Source: CAIYZT01 sp947461435 (GTDB lineage Bacteria > Pseudomonadota > Alphaproteobacteria > Rhodobacterales > Rhodobacteraceae). From it: DNA of 64,000 nucleotides. Positions 9,415 through 16,312 of the stretch are shown here, one piece after another. A model generated the notes under the pieces. The model saw nothing but the letters and a program-made list of their open reading frames with translations, searched no databases and was not told where the DNA came from. The stretch spans positions 62,001 to 126,000 of the forward strand of contig OZ260083.1 of assembly GCA_965284435.1 (NCBI GenBank), in the 5' to 3' direction. The position numbers were made by a program, and so were the translations under genes. Numbering within the stretch: the first letter of the stretch is position 1; each line of letters begins with the position of its first letter.

Positions 9415-10209
9415 TTACTTGGTGCGCACACGCAGCCGCGTCTCGATCCGCCGCAAGATCAAGGACAGCGAAATTGTCATCGTCAAATACAAAAGCGCTG
9501 CGATGTTATAGGTTTCAAAATATCTGAAATTTCCGGCCGCCGTGACTTTTGCCAGCTGCGTGATGTCCGACACGCCCAGCACGGAAACCAAGGATGAATC
9601 CTTCACCATCGCCACAAAGTCATTTCCAAGCGGCGGCAAGATCATCCGAAACGCCTGCGGAAAACTGATGTGGCGAAATCTTTGCCACCCGTTCAGGCCC
9701 AGCGCCTGCGCCGCTTCGATCTGGCCCTTGTCGACGGCTTGCAATCCGGCGCGGAAAATCTCGGCCAGAAAGGCCGAATAGGCCAGCGTCAAGGCAATCG
9801 TCGCCCGCGCGATCAGCGGAAAATCCCGTGTCTTCCAAGGCTCCACGCCGATCCACGACGTCACCCAATTGACCGCCACAATCAGCGCGGGGGCCAGAAC
9901 AAAGGCGACATACAGCAGCAACACAATGATCGGAACACCGCGCATCACCTCGATATAAAACCGGGCGATCTGGCGCAGAACGATGAACCGCGACAGCCCC
10001 ATCATCGCCAGCCCAAGCCCCAGCGCGCAGGCCGCAGCATAGGCCACCACCGCGACCACAATCGTAATCACCGCGCCCTGCGCCAGTTTCGCCAAGGCCG
10101 CCGAATAGACGCTGGACGCCCAAACCTCATAAAACAGCACGGCCCCGATGATCCCAAGGATCACCAGCCACCACGGAAAATCTGCATCAGGTTTGGGATT
10201 GGGCTGCAT
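9415..10209 (-). CDS. Polar amino-acid ABC transporter permease
   Basis: A 264-residue permease of the HisMQ/GlnP type. It has about five membrane helices and the EAA-loop region EAAQALGLNGWQRF followed by ISFPQAFRMILPPLGND, the hallmark of polar amino-acid importers. Start is the ATG at 10209; an adjacent in-frame TTG (10212) is less likely. The binding-protein gene lies directly upstream on the same strand, separated by a 9-bp hairpin. No ATP-binding subunit and no second permease are nearby, so the complex must borrow an ATPase encoded elsewhere or act as a homodimer. Confidence 0.85.
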   Translation of the reverse strand: MQPNPKPDADFPWWLVILGIIGAVLFYEVWASSVYSAALAKLAQGAVITIVVAVVAYAAACALGLGLAMMGLSRFIVLRQIARFYIEVMRGVPIIVLLLYVAFVLAPALIVAVNWVTSWIGVEPWKTRDFPLIARATIALTLAYSAFLAEIFRAGLQAVDKGQIEAAQALGLNGWQRFRHISFPQAFRMILPPLGNDFVAMVKDSSLVSVLGVSDITQLAKVTAAGNFRYFETYNIAALLYLTMTISLSLILRRIETRLRVRTK

Positions 10210-10218
10210 CAAATGACA

Positions 10219-10240
10219 GCCCCGAGGTTGCCCTCGGGGC
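10219..10240 (-). terminator. Intercistronic hairpin between binding protein and permease genes
   Basis: A perfect 9-bp inverted repeat, GCCCCGAGG (10219-10227) and CCTCGGGGC (10232-10240), with a 4-nt loop, lies in the 39-nt gap between the two ABC genes. There is no run of T after it on the minus strand, so it is more likely a partial terminator or an mRNA-stabilising structure that keeps binding-protein mRNA in excess over the permease. Confidence 0.55.
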
Positions 10241-10248
10241 CCAAGGCC

Positions 10249-11031
10249 TTACTGGCCCATCTTGTAATCAAGAAACCACTTCTTGTTCAGCGCATCGATG
10301 GTGCCATCGGCCTTCAGCGCCGCGATGGCGGCGTTCATCGGTGCCACAAGGTCAGACCCTTTGGGGAAGATGAACCCGAAATCTTCCGTGCCCAGCTTCT
10401 CGCCAATGATCTTCAGCGCCCCCGCCGACGCCTCGACATAGCCTGCGCCTGCCGTGCCATCGGTCAACACCAGATCCACATCGCCAGATTTCAGCGCCTC
10501 AACCGTGGCCCCAAAGGTTTCAAACAGCTTGATGCGCGGATTGGCCTCGTCGCCGTCCAGCACCTCATACACCCCGACATAGAAAGGCGTGGTGCCGGGC
10601 TGGGCGGCCATCAGCAATTCCGCATTGGCCGAAAAGCTGGCCTTGTCGGTGAACCGCGTCTCATCACCGCGCACCATCATCACCATCTCGCTGGTCATGT
10701 AGCTGTCGGAAAAATCCACCTGTTCCTTGCGATCATCGCGAATGGTGATCCCGGTCATGCCCATGTCGAACTGCCCTTCCGACACCGCCGGAATCATCGC
10801 ATCCCACGAGATGTTCTCGTATTTCACCACCACATTCAGGCGTTTGGCGATCTCTGCCATCGCATCATATTCCCAGCCGATCGCGGCGCCCGCGCCATCC
10901 AGAAACTGCAAGGGCGGATAGGCGTTTTCCGTGACAATCACAATTTCCTTGCCCGCCAGATCCGGCAGGTCCTGCGCATGGGCGGCGGTGGTCAACATCA
11001 GGCCCGCAAGGGCGGCAGCAGCTATTTTCAT
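10249..11031 (-). CDS. Amino-acid ABC transporter periplasmic binding protein
   Basis: A 260-residue family 3 solute-binding protein. The N-terminus is a Sec signal peptide (MKIAAAALAGLMLTTAAHAQ) cut after AHA. The mature protein shows the family pattern: IVTENAYPPLQF, GWEYDAMAEIAKRLN, ITIRDDRKEQVDFSDSY and the late VDLVLTDG strand. The ATG at 11031 has GGGAG 7 nt upstream; a GTG at 11049 is rejected because it would add residues before the signal peptide. It likely binds a polar amino acid and feeds the permease downstream. The ligand is unknown. Confidence 0.87.
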   Translation of the reverse strand: MKIAAAALAGLMLTTAAHAQDLPDLAGKEIVIVTENAYPPLQFLDGAGAAIGWEYDAMAEIAKRLNVVVKYENISWDAMIPAVSEGQFDMGMTGITIRDDRKEQVDFSDSYMTSEMVMMVRGDETRFTDKASFSANAELLMAAQPGTTPFYVGVYEVLDGDEANPRIKLFETFGATVEALKSGDVDLVLTDGTAGAGYVEASAGALKIIGEKLGTEDFGFIFPKGSDLVAPMNAAIAALKADGTIDALNKKWFLDYKMGQ

Positions 11032-11059
11032 GTGTGAACTCCCTGTCACGAAGTGGAAT

Positions 11060-11095
11060 TTGAACGTCTCTCACGCAGTGGGCCTTGAACGTCTC
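11060..11095. repeat. 11-bp direct repeat TTGAACGTCTC, two copies
   Basis: The 11-mer occurs at 11060-11070 and 11085-11095, 25 bp start to start, just upstream of the binding-protein gene (minus strand) and about 210 bp before the dioxygenase gene (plus strand). The spacing would put both copies on roughly the same DNA face two to two and a half turns apart, so it could be an operator; it may equally be a small duplication. The rest of the 277-bp intergenic region shows nothing I can name. Confidence 0.4.
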
Positions 11096-11308
11096 GGGGC
11101 CAAGCGGCTTTCTCCGAACGCATTCACGAAATCGGTGCGCGACTATGACAATGGTTTGGGGCGATGCGCAAGAGACCCAAAGGCCCCACCCCCGGCCCCC
11201 AACTTCTGTGCAACCTTGCAGAGAGGCACTCTCAAGATGCACCCCTGCAGGCGGTTGCGCGCGGGCTGGCAGAGGTCCATCTTGCCTGCAACCCCGAAAG
11301 GACCTCTC

Positions 11309-12103
11309 ATGACCCGCATGCCCACCTACTTCATCTCCCATGGTGGCGGCCCCTGGCCCTGGATGCCAGATTGGCGCGCCATGTTCAAAAACCTCGAAGC
11401 GTCCTTCGTCCAGATGACCCACGATCTGCCCGAACGCCCCAAGGCCATCCTGATGATTTCCGGCCATTGGGAGGATGACAGCTTTGCCGTCATGACCTCG
11501 CCCAACCCGCCCATGGTCTATGACTATTCCGGCTTTCCGCCCGAAACCTTCCAGATTCAGTACAAGGCCCCCGGCGCCCCCGATCTGGCGCAAAGGGCCG
11601 CCGACCTGATCGCAGCCGCCGGCCTGCCCGTGCGTCTGGACGCCAAACAGGGCTTTGACCACGGCACCTTTGTGCCCGCCTTCGTGATGTATCCCGATGC
11701 CTCCGTGCCCTTGTTCCAGATCTCGCTGCGCCATGGCTACAACCCCGCCGAACACCTTGCCCTTGGCCGCGCGCTCGCCCCCATGCGCGACGAAGGCGTG
11801 CTCATCCTCGGCTCCGGCCTGTCCTATCACAACCTGCGCCTGTTCGGCCCCGGCGCGCGCGTTCCGTCCGAGGCGTTTGACGCATGGCTTGCCGATGTCA
11901 TGGCCAAAGCCCCGGCCCAGCGCACCGCCGACCTCATGAACTGGGAATCCGCCCCCTACGCCCGCACCTGCCACGCGCAGGAAGACCACTTCGCCCCGAT
12001 CTGGGCCGTCATCGGCGCGGGAGAGCAGGACAAAGCCACCATGACCTATCACGACAAAATGCTCTTCGGCGGCGTCACCGCCTCCAGCTATCGGTTGGGC
12101 TAA
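11309..12103 (+). CDS. DODA-type extradiol ring-cleaving dioxygenase (class III, LigB-like)
   Basis: A 264-residue member of the family that includes DOPA 4,5-dioxygenase and E. coli YgiD. Expected metal ligands and neighbours are visible: ISHGGGPW with H11, MISGHWE, FDHGTFVP and GSGLSYHN. Start ATG 11309 follows AAAGGA with 8 nt spacing. Members open aromatic catechols or act on related substrates; the natural substrate here is unknown. It stands alone between a divergent amino-acid binding protein and the odd islet downstream. A GC-rich stem (12114-12137) follows its stop. Confidence 0.85.
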   Translation: MTRMPTYFISHGGGPWPWMPDWRAMFKNLEASFVQMTHDLPERPKAILMISGHWEDDSFAVMTSPNPPMVYDYSGFPPETFQIQYKAPGAPDLAQRAADLIAAAGLPVRLDAKQGFDHGTFVPAFVMYPDASVPLFQISLRHGYNPAEHLALGRALAPMRDEGVLILGSGLSYHNLRLFGPGARVPSEAFDAWLADVMAKAPAQRTADLMNWESAPYARTCHAQEDHFAPIWAVIGAGEQDKATMTYHDKMLFGGVTASSYRLG

Positions 12104-12113
12104 CCCCAAAACG

Positions 12114-12137
12114 CCCCCCGCCCGGTCGGGAGGGGGG
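12114..12137 (+). terminator. GC-rich stem-loop after the dioxygenase gene
   Basis: Six C, then G-CCC, a GGTC loop, GGG-A and six G form a 9-bp stem with one internal G/A mismatch 11 nt after the stop codon. There is no T-run, so efficiency as an intrinsic terminator is doubtful. Confidence 0.45.
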
Positions 12138-12267
12138 AGAGGTCTGCGCGCCAAGGATACCGCCTTGTTGGCCTAAGCGCCGCAACCTTTGGCCCTGCGC
12201 AGCTCGGTTTCCATGCCCTAGCCGATCACCATCACCACCGGCCCGGTCTCCAAAGGCTGGATCGGCG

Positions 12268-12524
12268 AGCGAAGCAGTCTCGGCTATCGGTGCTGCCGAG
12301 GAAGGGGAAGCTGTCGCTGCGGGGGTGGATGCGGCGGGGCTGAAGCTGCCTTGGAAACACTTGATGCAACCAAAGTCGCTGAAATTCAGTCCGTAACTAC
12401 TCGTGAAGTTGTCGAAGCTTGGCGGGACGTCTATTCGAACGCTATTGCAGGCAAGGAAGGCGGCGCAGTGGCACCATTGCGGAAGGAATTGATGGAGAGA
12501 ATTCTCTCACTGCGGGGAAACTGA
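12268..12524 (+). pseudogene. Frameshifted C-terminal remnant of an unidentified protein (toxin-tail-like)
   Basis: Two overlapping frames read as one protein interrupted by a shift near 12335-12345. The first part (from 12268) reads SEAVSAIGAAEEGEAV and AAGVDAAG. The second continues as AEAALETLDATKVAEIQ, then VTTREVVEAWRDVYSNAI and PLRKELMERILSLRGN before a stop at 12522-12524. There is no convincing start codon. The tail (AWRDVYSNAI ... ELMERIL) resembles the end of secreted polymorphic toxins, though I cannot name a family. Its stop overlaps the ATG of the next gene (TGATG), the arrangement expected for a toxin followed by its immunity gene. Base composition becomes AT-richer from here. 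Confidence 0.5.
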
Positions 12525-12802
12525 TGGAACAAATAGTAATACTTGAACTGTGGGCAGACCAAAATCGGCCACTTGAGATTTATGTCGAACCGCTTCCGGA
12601 CAAGTATGTTCTTGCTCCCGGCCAAAAAGCCATACTCGCAACGGACATTTCGACCAGCGAGGCTAATCGTCATTACACCGTTTCGTGGCATGTAAATGGG
12701 GTTACAGTATTTCCACCAGATCCTCCTGGCCCTTGGACAGAAACGCGCGTCATCTGTGATGGGGTTCGATTAGTACCTTGGCAGGAAAATGAAGAACCAT
12801 AG
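12524..12802 (+). CDS. Small hypothetical protein, candidate immunity protein
   Basis: A 92-residue cytoplasmic protein with no signal peptide, no membrane segment and a beta-rich appearance: EIYVEPLPDKYVLAPGQKA, YTVSWHVNGVTVF, RVICDGVRLVPW. I do not recognise the family. The ATG at 12524 overlaps the stop of the upstream remnant by one base. GC content is clearly lower than in neighbouring housekeeping genes. Position directly behind a toxin-like tail suggests an immunity protein, but that is inference from context only. Confidence 0.6.
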   Translation: MEQIVILELWADQNRPLEIYVEPLPDKYVLAPGQKAILATDISTSEANRHYTVSWHVNGVTVFPPDPPGPWTETRVICDGVRLVPWQENEEP

Positions 12803-12938
12803 CCACCGATGTTTTCCAGCGAGCGGCTGGTCAGACGATCAGTATAGGATCGCAGTGCAGGATCTTGCGAACCGGGCGGATATCCGAGTGACCGGTACAT
12901 GGGGAGGATATGTATATGACGCCGATCCCTTTAAGTGA
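12789..12938 (+). CDS. 49-codon ORF, tail-like fragment
   Basis: An ATG at 12789, overlapping the previous gene by 14 nt, opens a 49-codon frame that ends at 12938 inside the next gene. The first dozen residues look non-coding, but the rest is protein-like: GWSDDQYRIAVQDLANR, then ADIRVTGTWGGYVYDADPFK. It may be the displaced C-terminus of a second toxin or another exchanged protein rather than a free-standing gene. The ribosome site (AGGAAA directly before the ATG) is poor. Confidence 0.4.
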   Translation: MKNHSHRCFPASGWSDDQYRIAVQDLANRADIRVTGTWGGYVYDADPFK

Positions 12939-13668
12939 TTCATGCTTCATTCCCTGTGCCGAAGGGCAGGGAGTCATCGGTTATGATGGAATGGGTGCGA
13001 TTGACTATGACCGATCAGATTTGGACTCCCGTAGATTCGTTTCGAATCTCGGGTCACCTGACAGCCAGGCCAGAATTCGCCAAGGTGTTGCATCACCTCA
13101 AATACATATGCGCAGGGCCGTCAAAGAGTTTGACCTTTTATACACCGATCACGACAATGCACTGCTGATAAGACCAGAATTCTTCGCCGATATCGGGCAA
13201 TGGATAGAAAGTTCGATCACAGAACCTCAGCCGGTATTCTGTCATTTTGGCACTCGGTCACGCCCCTATCTGTTCGCCAACTTGATTCACCATTTCGCAA
13301 AGAGGCAACAATTCTGGTCTGCCTGCACCTTCCGGAAAAGCCCGGTAATGGGGGGGAAGCGAAAGGACATTGATCTTGGCCTTTTGCCCTATGATACGCC
13401 AATTCCCATAATGGAATCCGATCTGGTCTTCGCGAATAACTCAGAAATGGGGATTACGCCGACGACGCGGCACTATTTCCTTCCTCAAAGACTTGCCTTG
13501 CCGTTTCCGCGCGTCGAAATGTTCAACTACGGCGTTGCGCAAACGTTTCTCAGCCGCGATCTCTATGAAAAGATCCGAAATCATCCGCGGCCAAAGTCGC
13601 GGGTTTGCGGCATCGTTGGAGCCCAGCCCTTTGCGGAAGTCGCCTTCGATGTGCCGCCTGACACTTAG
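12916..13668 (+). CDS. Hypothetical protein, candidate second immunity-type protein
   Basis: A 250-residue soluble protein with no signal peptide and no recognised domain. Segments such as FDLLYTDHDNALLIRPEFF and VEMFNYGVAQTFLSRDLYEK have the look of DUF1629/Imm11-like immunity proteins, which end in a sensor-like strand and helix, but I cannot confirm it. The start ATG at 12916 is 8 nt after GGAGG (12903-12907); the earlier ATG at 12910 is only 2 nt from it. Composition is AT-richer than neighbours, especially over 12916-13560. Together with the upstream fragments it forms a transfer-like islet. Confidence 0.6.
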   Translation: MTPIPLSDSCFIPCAEGQGVIGYDGMGAIDYDRSDLDSRRFVSNLGSPDSQARIRQGVASPQIHMRRAVKEFDLLYTDHDNALLIRPEFFADIGQWIESSITEPQPVFCHFGTRSRPYLFANLIHHFAKRQQFWSACTFRKSPVMGGKRKDIDLGLLPYDTPIPIMESDLVFANNSEMGITPTTRHYFLPQRLALPFPRVEMFNYGVAQTFLSRDLYEKIRNHPRPKSRVCGIVGAQPFAEVAFDVPPDT

Positions 13669-13889
13669 GCGAGTTGTCGGTCGAGGCGTGCCGAGACTAT
13701 TTGTACCCCGCACCAATCGCACGCCCCCCCCCAATCCTTTAGCTCCGGTTAACACCAGCCCCCCGCAAGCCCCGCAGCCCGCCCCGCCGCAAGCGGGGCA
13801 ACTCACCACGACCAGCCTTTGCTCCAGAACCCCGCGCAGCACGTCGCGGGCCAGAAACGCCGGCACCGCAAATCTACCAACTGGCTTAG

Positions 13890-13917
13890 CCCCCAACACC
13901 CCCAACACCCCCAACCC
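13890..13917 (-). repeat. Tandem CCCCCAACA repeat, G-quadruplex motif on the minus strand
   Basis: Three near-perfect copies of the 9-mer (the last ends CC instead of CA), then CCC. Read on the minus strand this is G3-N2-G5-N4-G5-N4-G5, which fits the standard four-run G-quadruplex rule with short loops. Confidence 0.7.
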
Positions 13918-13968
13918 TTGCCAAACCGTTAAAATCCAAAAACCAACCCCTTGAATCCAAACGGACTT

Positions 13969-13998
13969 AAAAAACGTCCAGATCTGGACGCCTTTTTT
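13969..13998. terminator. Bidirectional intrinsic terminator
   Basis: A perfect palindrome CGTCCAGATCTGGACG (13975-13990) is flanked by six A on the left and CC plus six T on the right. It can terminate both the plus-strand islet genes and the minus-strand SDR operon, whose last stop is 10 nt away at 14008. Confidence 0.85.
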
Positions 13999-14007
13999 GC
14001 CCCGCTT

Positions 14008-14703
14008 TTACAGCCCCTTCACCAGCCCGCCATCAATGCGGAAATTTTGCCCCGTCACATAGGCGGCCAAATCCGAGGCAAGATAGGAAACCATCGCCGA
14101 AACCTCCTCCACCCGCCCATAGCGACCCATCGGAATCCCGGCCCGGCGCGCCTCCGTTTCGGGCAGGCTGTCAATATAGCCGGGCAGGATATTGTTCATC
14201 CGAAGATTTTGCCCGGCATACTCGTCGGCGAATAATTTGGCAAAAGCTGCCAGCCCCGCCCGCGCCACCGCGCTGGTCGGGAAAGTCGCGCTCGGCTCCA
14301 CCGCCGCGAAGGAGGAGATGTTCAAGATCGTCCCCCCCCCACCCGCCAGCATCGCCGGGGCCACCGCGCGGGCGGCGCGGATCACGTTCATCAGATACAT
14401 ATCGATCCCTTTGCTCCAGTCGGCGTCAGAGATGTCCAACAGCTTTCCCTTCGGCCCGTGCCCGGCCGAGTTCACCAAAACATCCACCCGCCCCCACCGG
14501 CTGACCGCGCCGTCAACCAAGGCAGTCAAAGCCGATGAATCGAGGTTGGACCCTGTCACCCCGAATCCGCCCAAGCTCTCCCCCAAGGTCTGGCCCTTGC
14601 CGCTCGCCGACAACACGCCCACATGGAACCCATCCGCCGCCAGTCGCCGCGCCGCATCTGCCCCCATGCCAGAACCGCCCGCCGTGATCAAAGCCACTTT
14701 CAT
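14008..14703 (-). CDS. Short-chain dehydrogenase/reductase-fold protein lacking the catalytic Tyr
   Basis: A 231-residue Rossmann protein. The nucleotide-binding glycine motif (TAGGSGMG), the NSAG strand and the IDGGL ending are all SDR-like. The catalytic Ser is present (NISSFAA), but where SDRs have Y-x-x-x-K this one reads TSAVARAG, so both Tyr and Lys are missing. A subgroup with this FPTS...R-A pattern exists and may have another chemistry or be regulatory. Start ATG at 14703 is 6 nt after AGGGG; an ATG at 14709 is also in frame. It follows the MoeB-like gene by 16 nt and is last in the operon. Confidence 0.78.
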   Translation of the reverse strand: MKVALITAGGSGMGADAARRLAADGFHVGVLSASGKGQTLGESLGGFGVTGSNLDSSALTALVDGAVSRWGRVDVLVNSAGHGPKGKLLDISDADWSKGIDMYLMNVIRAARAVAPAMLAGGGGTILNISSFAAVEPSATFPTSAVARAGLAAFAKLFADEYAGQNLRMNNILPGYIDSLPETEARRAGIPMGRYGRVEEVSAMVSYLASDLAAYVTGQNFRIDGGLVKGL

Positions 14704-14719
14704 CGTCATCCCCTTGTTC

Positions 14720-15760
14720 TTAGATCTGTGAATTCTTTGGCCCGCAGACCGGACAGTCGTCTTTCCGCTCAACCCCGATCACCCGGGTCTGCATATACAG
14801 TGCGTCATGGATGACCAACCGACCGCGCAATCCTTGGCCGGCACCGCAAATATGCTTGACCGCCTCCATCGCCATCATCGCGCCGATGATCCCCGGCAAA
14901 GGCGCGGCCACCCCTGCTTCGGCGCAGGTTGGCACCATGCCGGGCAAAGGGCGTTCGGGGAACACGCATTCATAGCACGGCCCCCCCTTGGCGGGATCAA
15001 ACAGCGAAACTTGGCCTTCCCACTGCGTGATCGCACCCGAGATCAGCGGCTTGCCTGCCTCAGTGCAGACGCGGTTCACCAAGTAGCGGGAGTCGAAGTT
15101 GTCCGTTCCATCCAACACAAGATCATACTCGGCCACCAATGGGGCTGCCACTTCGGCGTCAAACCGCCGCCGATAGGGATGCACCGTGACAAAGGGGTTC
15201 AGCGCCGTCATCGCCGCTTGCGCCGAAAAGACCTTTGCCATACCCAGACGTTCTTCGTTGTGGATGATTTGCCGTTGAAGGTTTGAGGATTCAACGACGT
15301 CGTCATCTATAACGCCGATGGTCCCCACCCCGGCAGCGGAAAGATACATCAAGACCGGCGAGCCAAGACCGCCCGCCCCAACAACCAGCACCTTGGCAGA
15401 TTTCAGTGCCATTTGCCCCGGTCCGCCGATTTCGCGCAAAAGGATGTGGCGCGCGTATCTGTCCAATTCGGCGGCCCGAAACGGACCTTCCGTTGGCAGA
15501 TCCGGCGGGGCCGAATGTGCCCGAAGGCGGGCAAGACCGGCCCTGTACCCAAACGCAAGCGCCACGGCACCGCCCAAAACAAGCCAACTGGTCGCCGATC
15601 CGCCCAAGGCCGCCCGCAAGGCCGACCCTTCGGGCAGGGTCACATGCGCCACGATCACGGCCGCCCAGACCACACCCAGCCCGATCATGCGGGCGCGGAC
15701 AGGTTGGCCAAAGGCCCAACCCGCCACCCAGATCACCGACATGACGACAAGAACCAACAC
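14720..15760 (-). CDS. moeB: Membrane-anchored MoeB/ThiF-family sulfur-carrier adenylyltransferase
   Basis: A 346-residue E1-like enzyme that adenylates the C-terminal glycine of a small sulfur carrier such as MoaD or ThiS. The first 75 residues contain two to three hydrophobic segments, unusual for MoeB. The core follows: RYARHILLREIGG, the ATP-binding GAGGLGSPV, SNLQRQIIH, DGTDNF and two Cys pairs (CYEC and CPVC) that bind structural zinc. I see no rhodanese domain. The GTG at 15760 directly follows the dut stop (TAAGTG); an ATG at 15742 is an alternative. Moco rather than thiamine synthesis is likely but not certain. Confidence 0.82.
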   Translation of the reverse strand: MLVLVVMSVIWVAGWAFGQPVRARMIGLGVVWAAVIVAHVTLPEGSALRAALGGSATSWLVLGGAVALAFGYRAGLARLRAHSAPPDLPTEGPFRAAELDRYARHILLREIGGPGQMALKSAKVLVVGAGGLGSPVLMYLSAAGVGTIGVIDDDVVESSNLQRQIIHNEERLGMAKVFSAQAAMTALNPFVTVHPYRRRFDAEVAAPLVAEYDLVLDGTDNFDSRYLVNRVCTEAGKPLISGAITQWEGQVSLFDPAKGGPCYECVFPERPLPGMVPTCAEAGVAAPLPGIIGAMMAMEAVKHICGAGQGLRGRLVIHDALYMQTRVIGVERKDDCPVCGPKNSQI

Positions 15761-16228
15761 TTATCTGCGCCCCGTGTGGCCAAATCCGCCATCGCCGCGT
15801 GCGGTATCGTCAAGGCGATCCACCACCTCATAGGCGGCGCGAACCACCGGGGCCACAACCGCCTGTGCAATGCGGTCCCCATGCTGGATGACGAAGGGCT
15901 GATCGCCGAAATTGATCAAAGGAACGCCAAGTGGACCACGATAGTCGCTGTCGATTGTTCCGGGGGTGTTGGGAAGACTAAGCCCGTATTTCATGGCCAA
16001 CCCAGACCGGGGCCTGATCTGCATTTCAAAGCCTTGGGGTATTTCAACCCGTAAACCCGTAGGCACCAAAGCGCGCGCCATGGGGGCAATCACAACCCCC
16101 GTGGCCCGGTCTTCGGGGCGCAGATTGGCCCGCAGGTCTGCCCCTGCAGCCCCTTCGGTCTGATAGTCGGGCAAGGCGATCTGCCGATCTGCCCAATCTT
16201 CGAACACCACCTTAACCCGCACCGTCAT
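15761..16228 (-). CDS. dut: dUTP diphosphatase
   Basis: Trimeric dUTPase, 155 residues, hydrolysing dUTP to dUMP and pyrophosphate to supply dTMP synthesis and keep uracil out of DNA. All five family motifs are visible in order: GAAGADLRA, RPRSGLAMKYGL, GTIDSDYRGPLGV, RIAQAVVAPV and the flexible C-terminal GDGGFGHTGRR. Length is normal. It lies downstream of coaBC, a common pairing, and its stop abuts the start of the MoeB-like gene. Confidence 0.96.
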   Translation of the reverse strand: MTVRVKVVFEDWADRQIALPDYQTEGAAGADLRANLRPEDRATGVVIAPMARALVPTGLRVEIPQGFEMQIRPRSGLAMKYGLSLPNTPGTIDSDYRGPLGVPLINFGDQPFVIQHGDRIAQAVVAPVVRAAYEVVDRLDDTARGDGGFGHTGRR

Positions 16229-16312
16229 TTCGCCGCGCCCCCGTTATCTGTAGGTAACTGTCTTTGAAAAACGCCGGGTGGCCCCATGCCGGGTGGGGTC
16301 AGCCCCCGCTTG

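Larger units (their letters stand above)
13669..14007. other. 339-bp gene-free region with C-rich repeat and terminator
   Basis: No credible gene. On the plus strand this stretch is very C-rich. It holds a hairpin GCCCCGC-CGCAA-GCGGGGC (13781-13799), a 9-bp tandem repeat with G-quadruplex potential (13890-13917) and an intrinsic terminator (13969-13998). A minus-strand open frame across it (13441-13914) has odd Gly/Cys-rich sequence and no ribosome site, so I do not call it. Confidence 0.6.

Noticed and set aside
13441..13914. Minus-strand frame of 157 codons across the C-rich gap
   Set aside because: Gly/Cys-rich artefact of C-rich DNA; no ribosome site, and its end overlaps the opposite-strand 250-residue gene.
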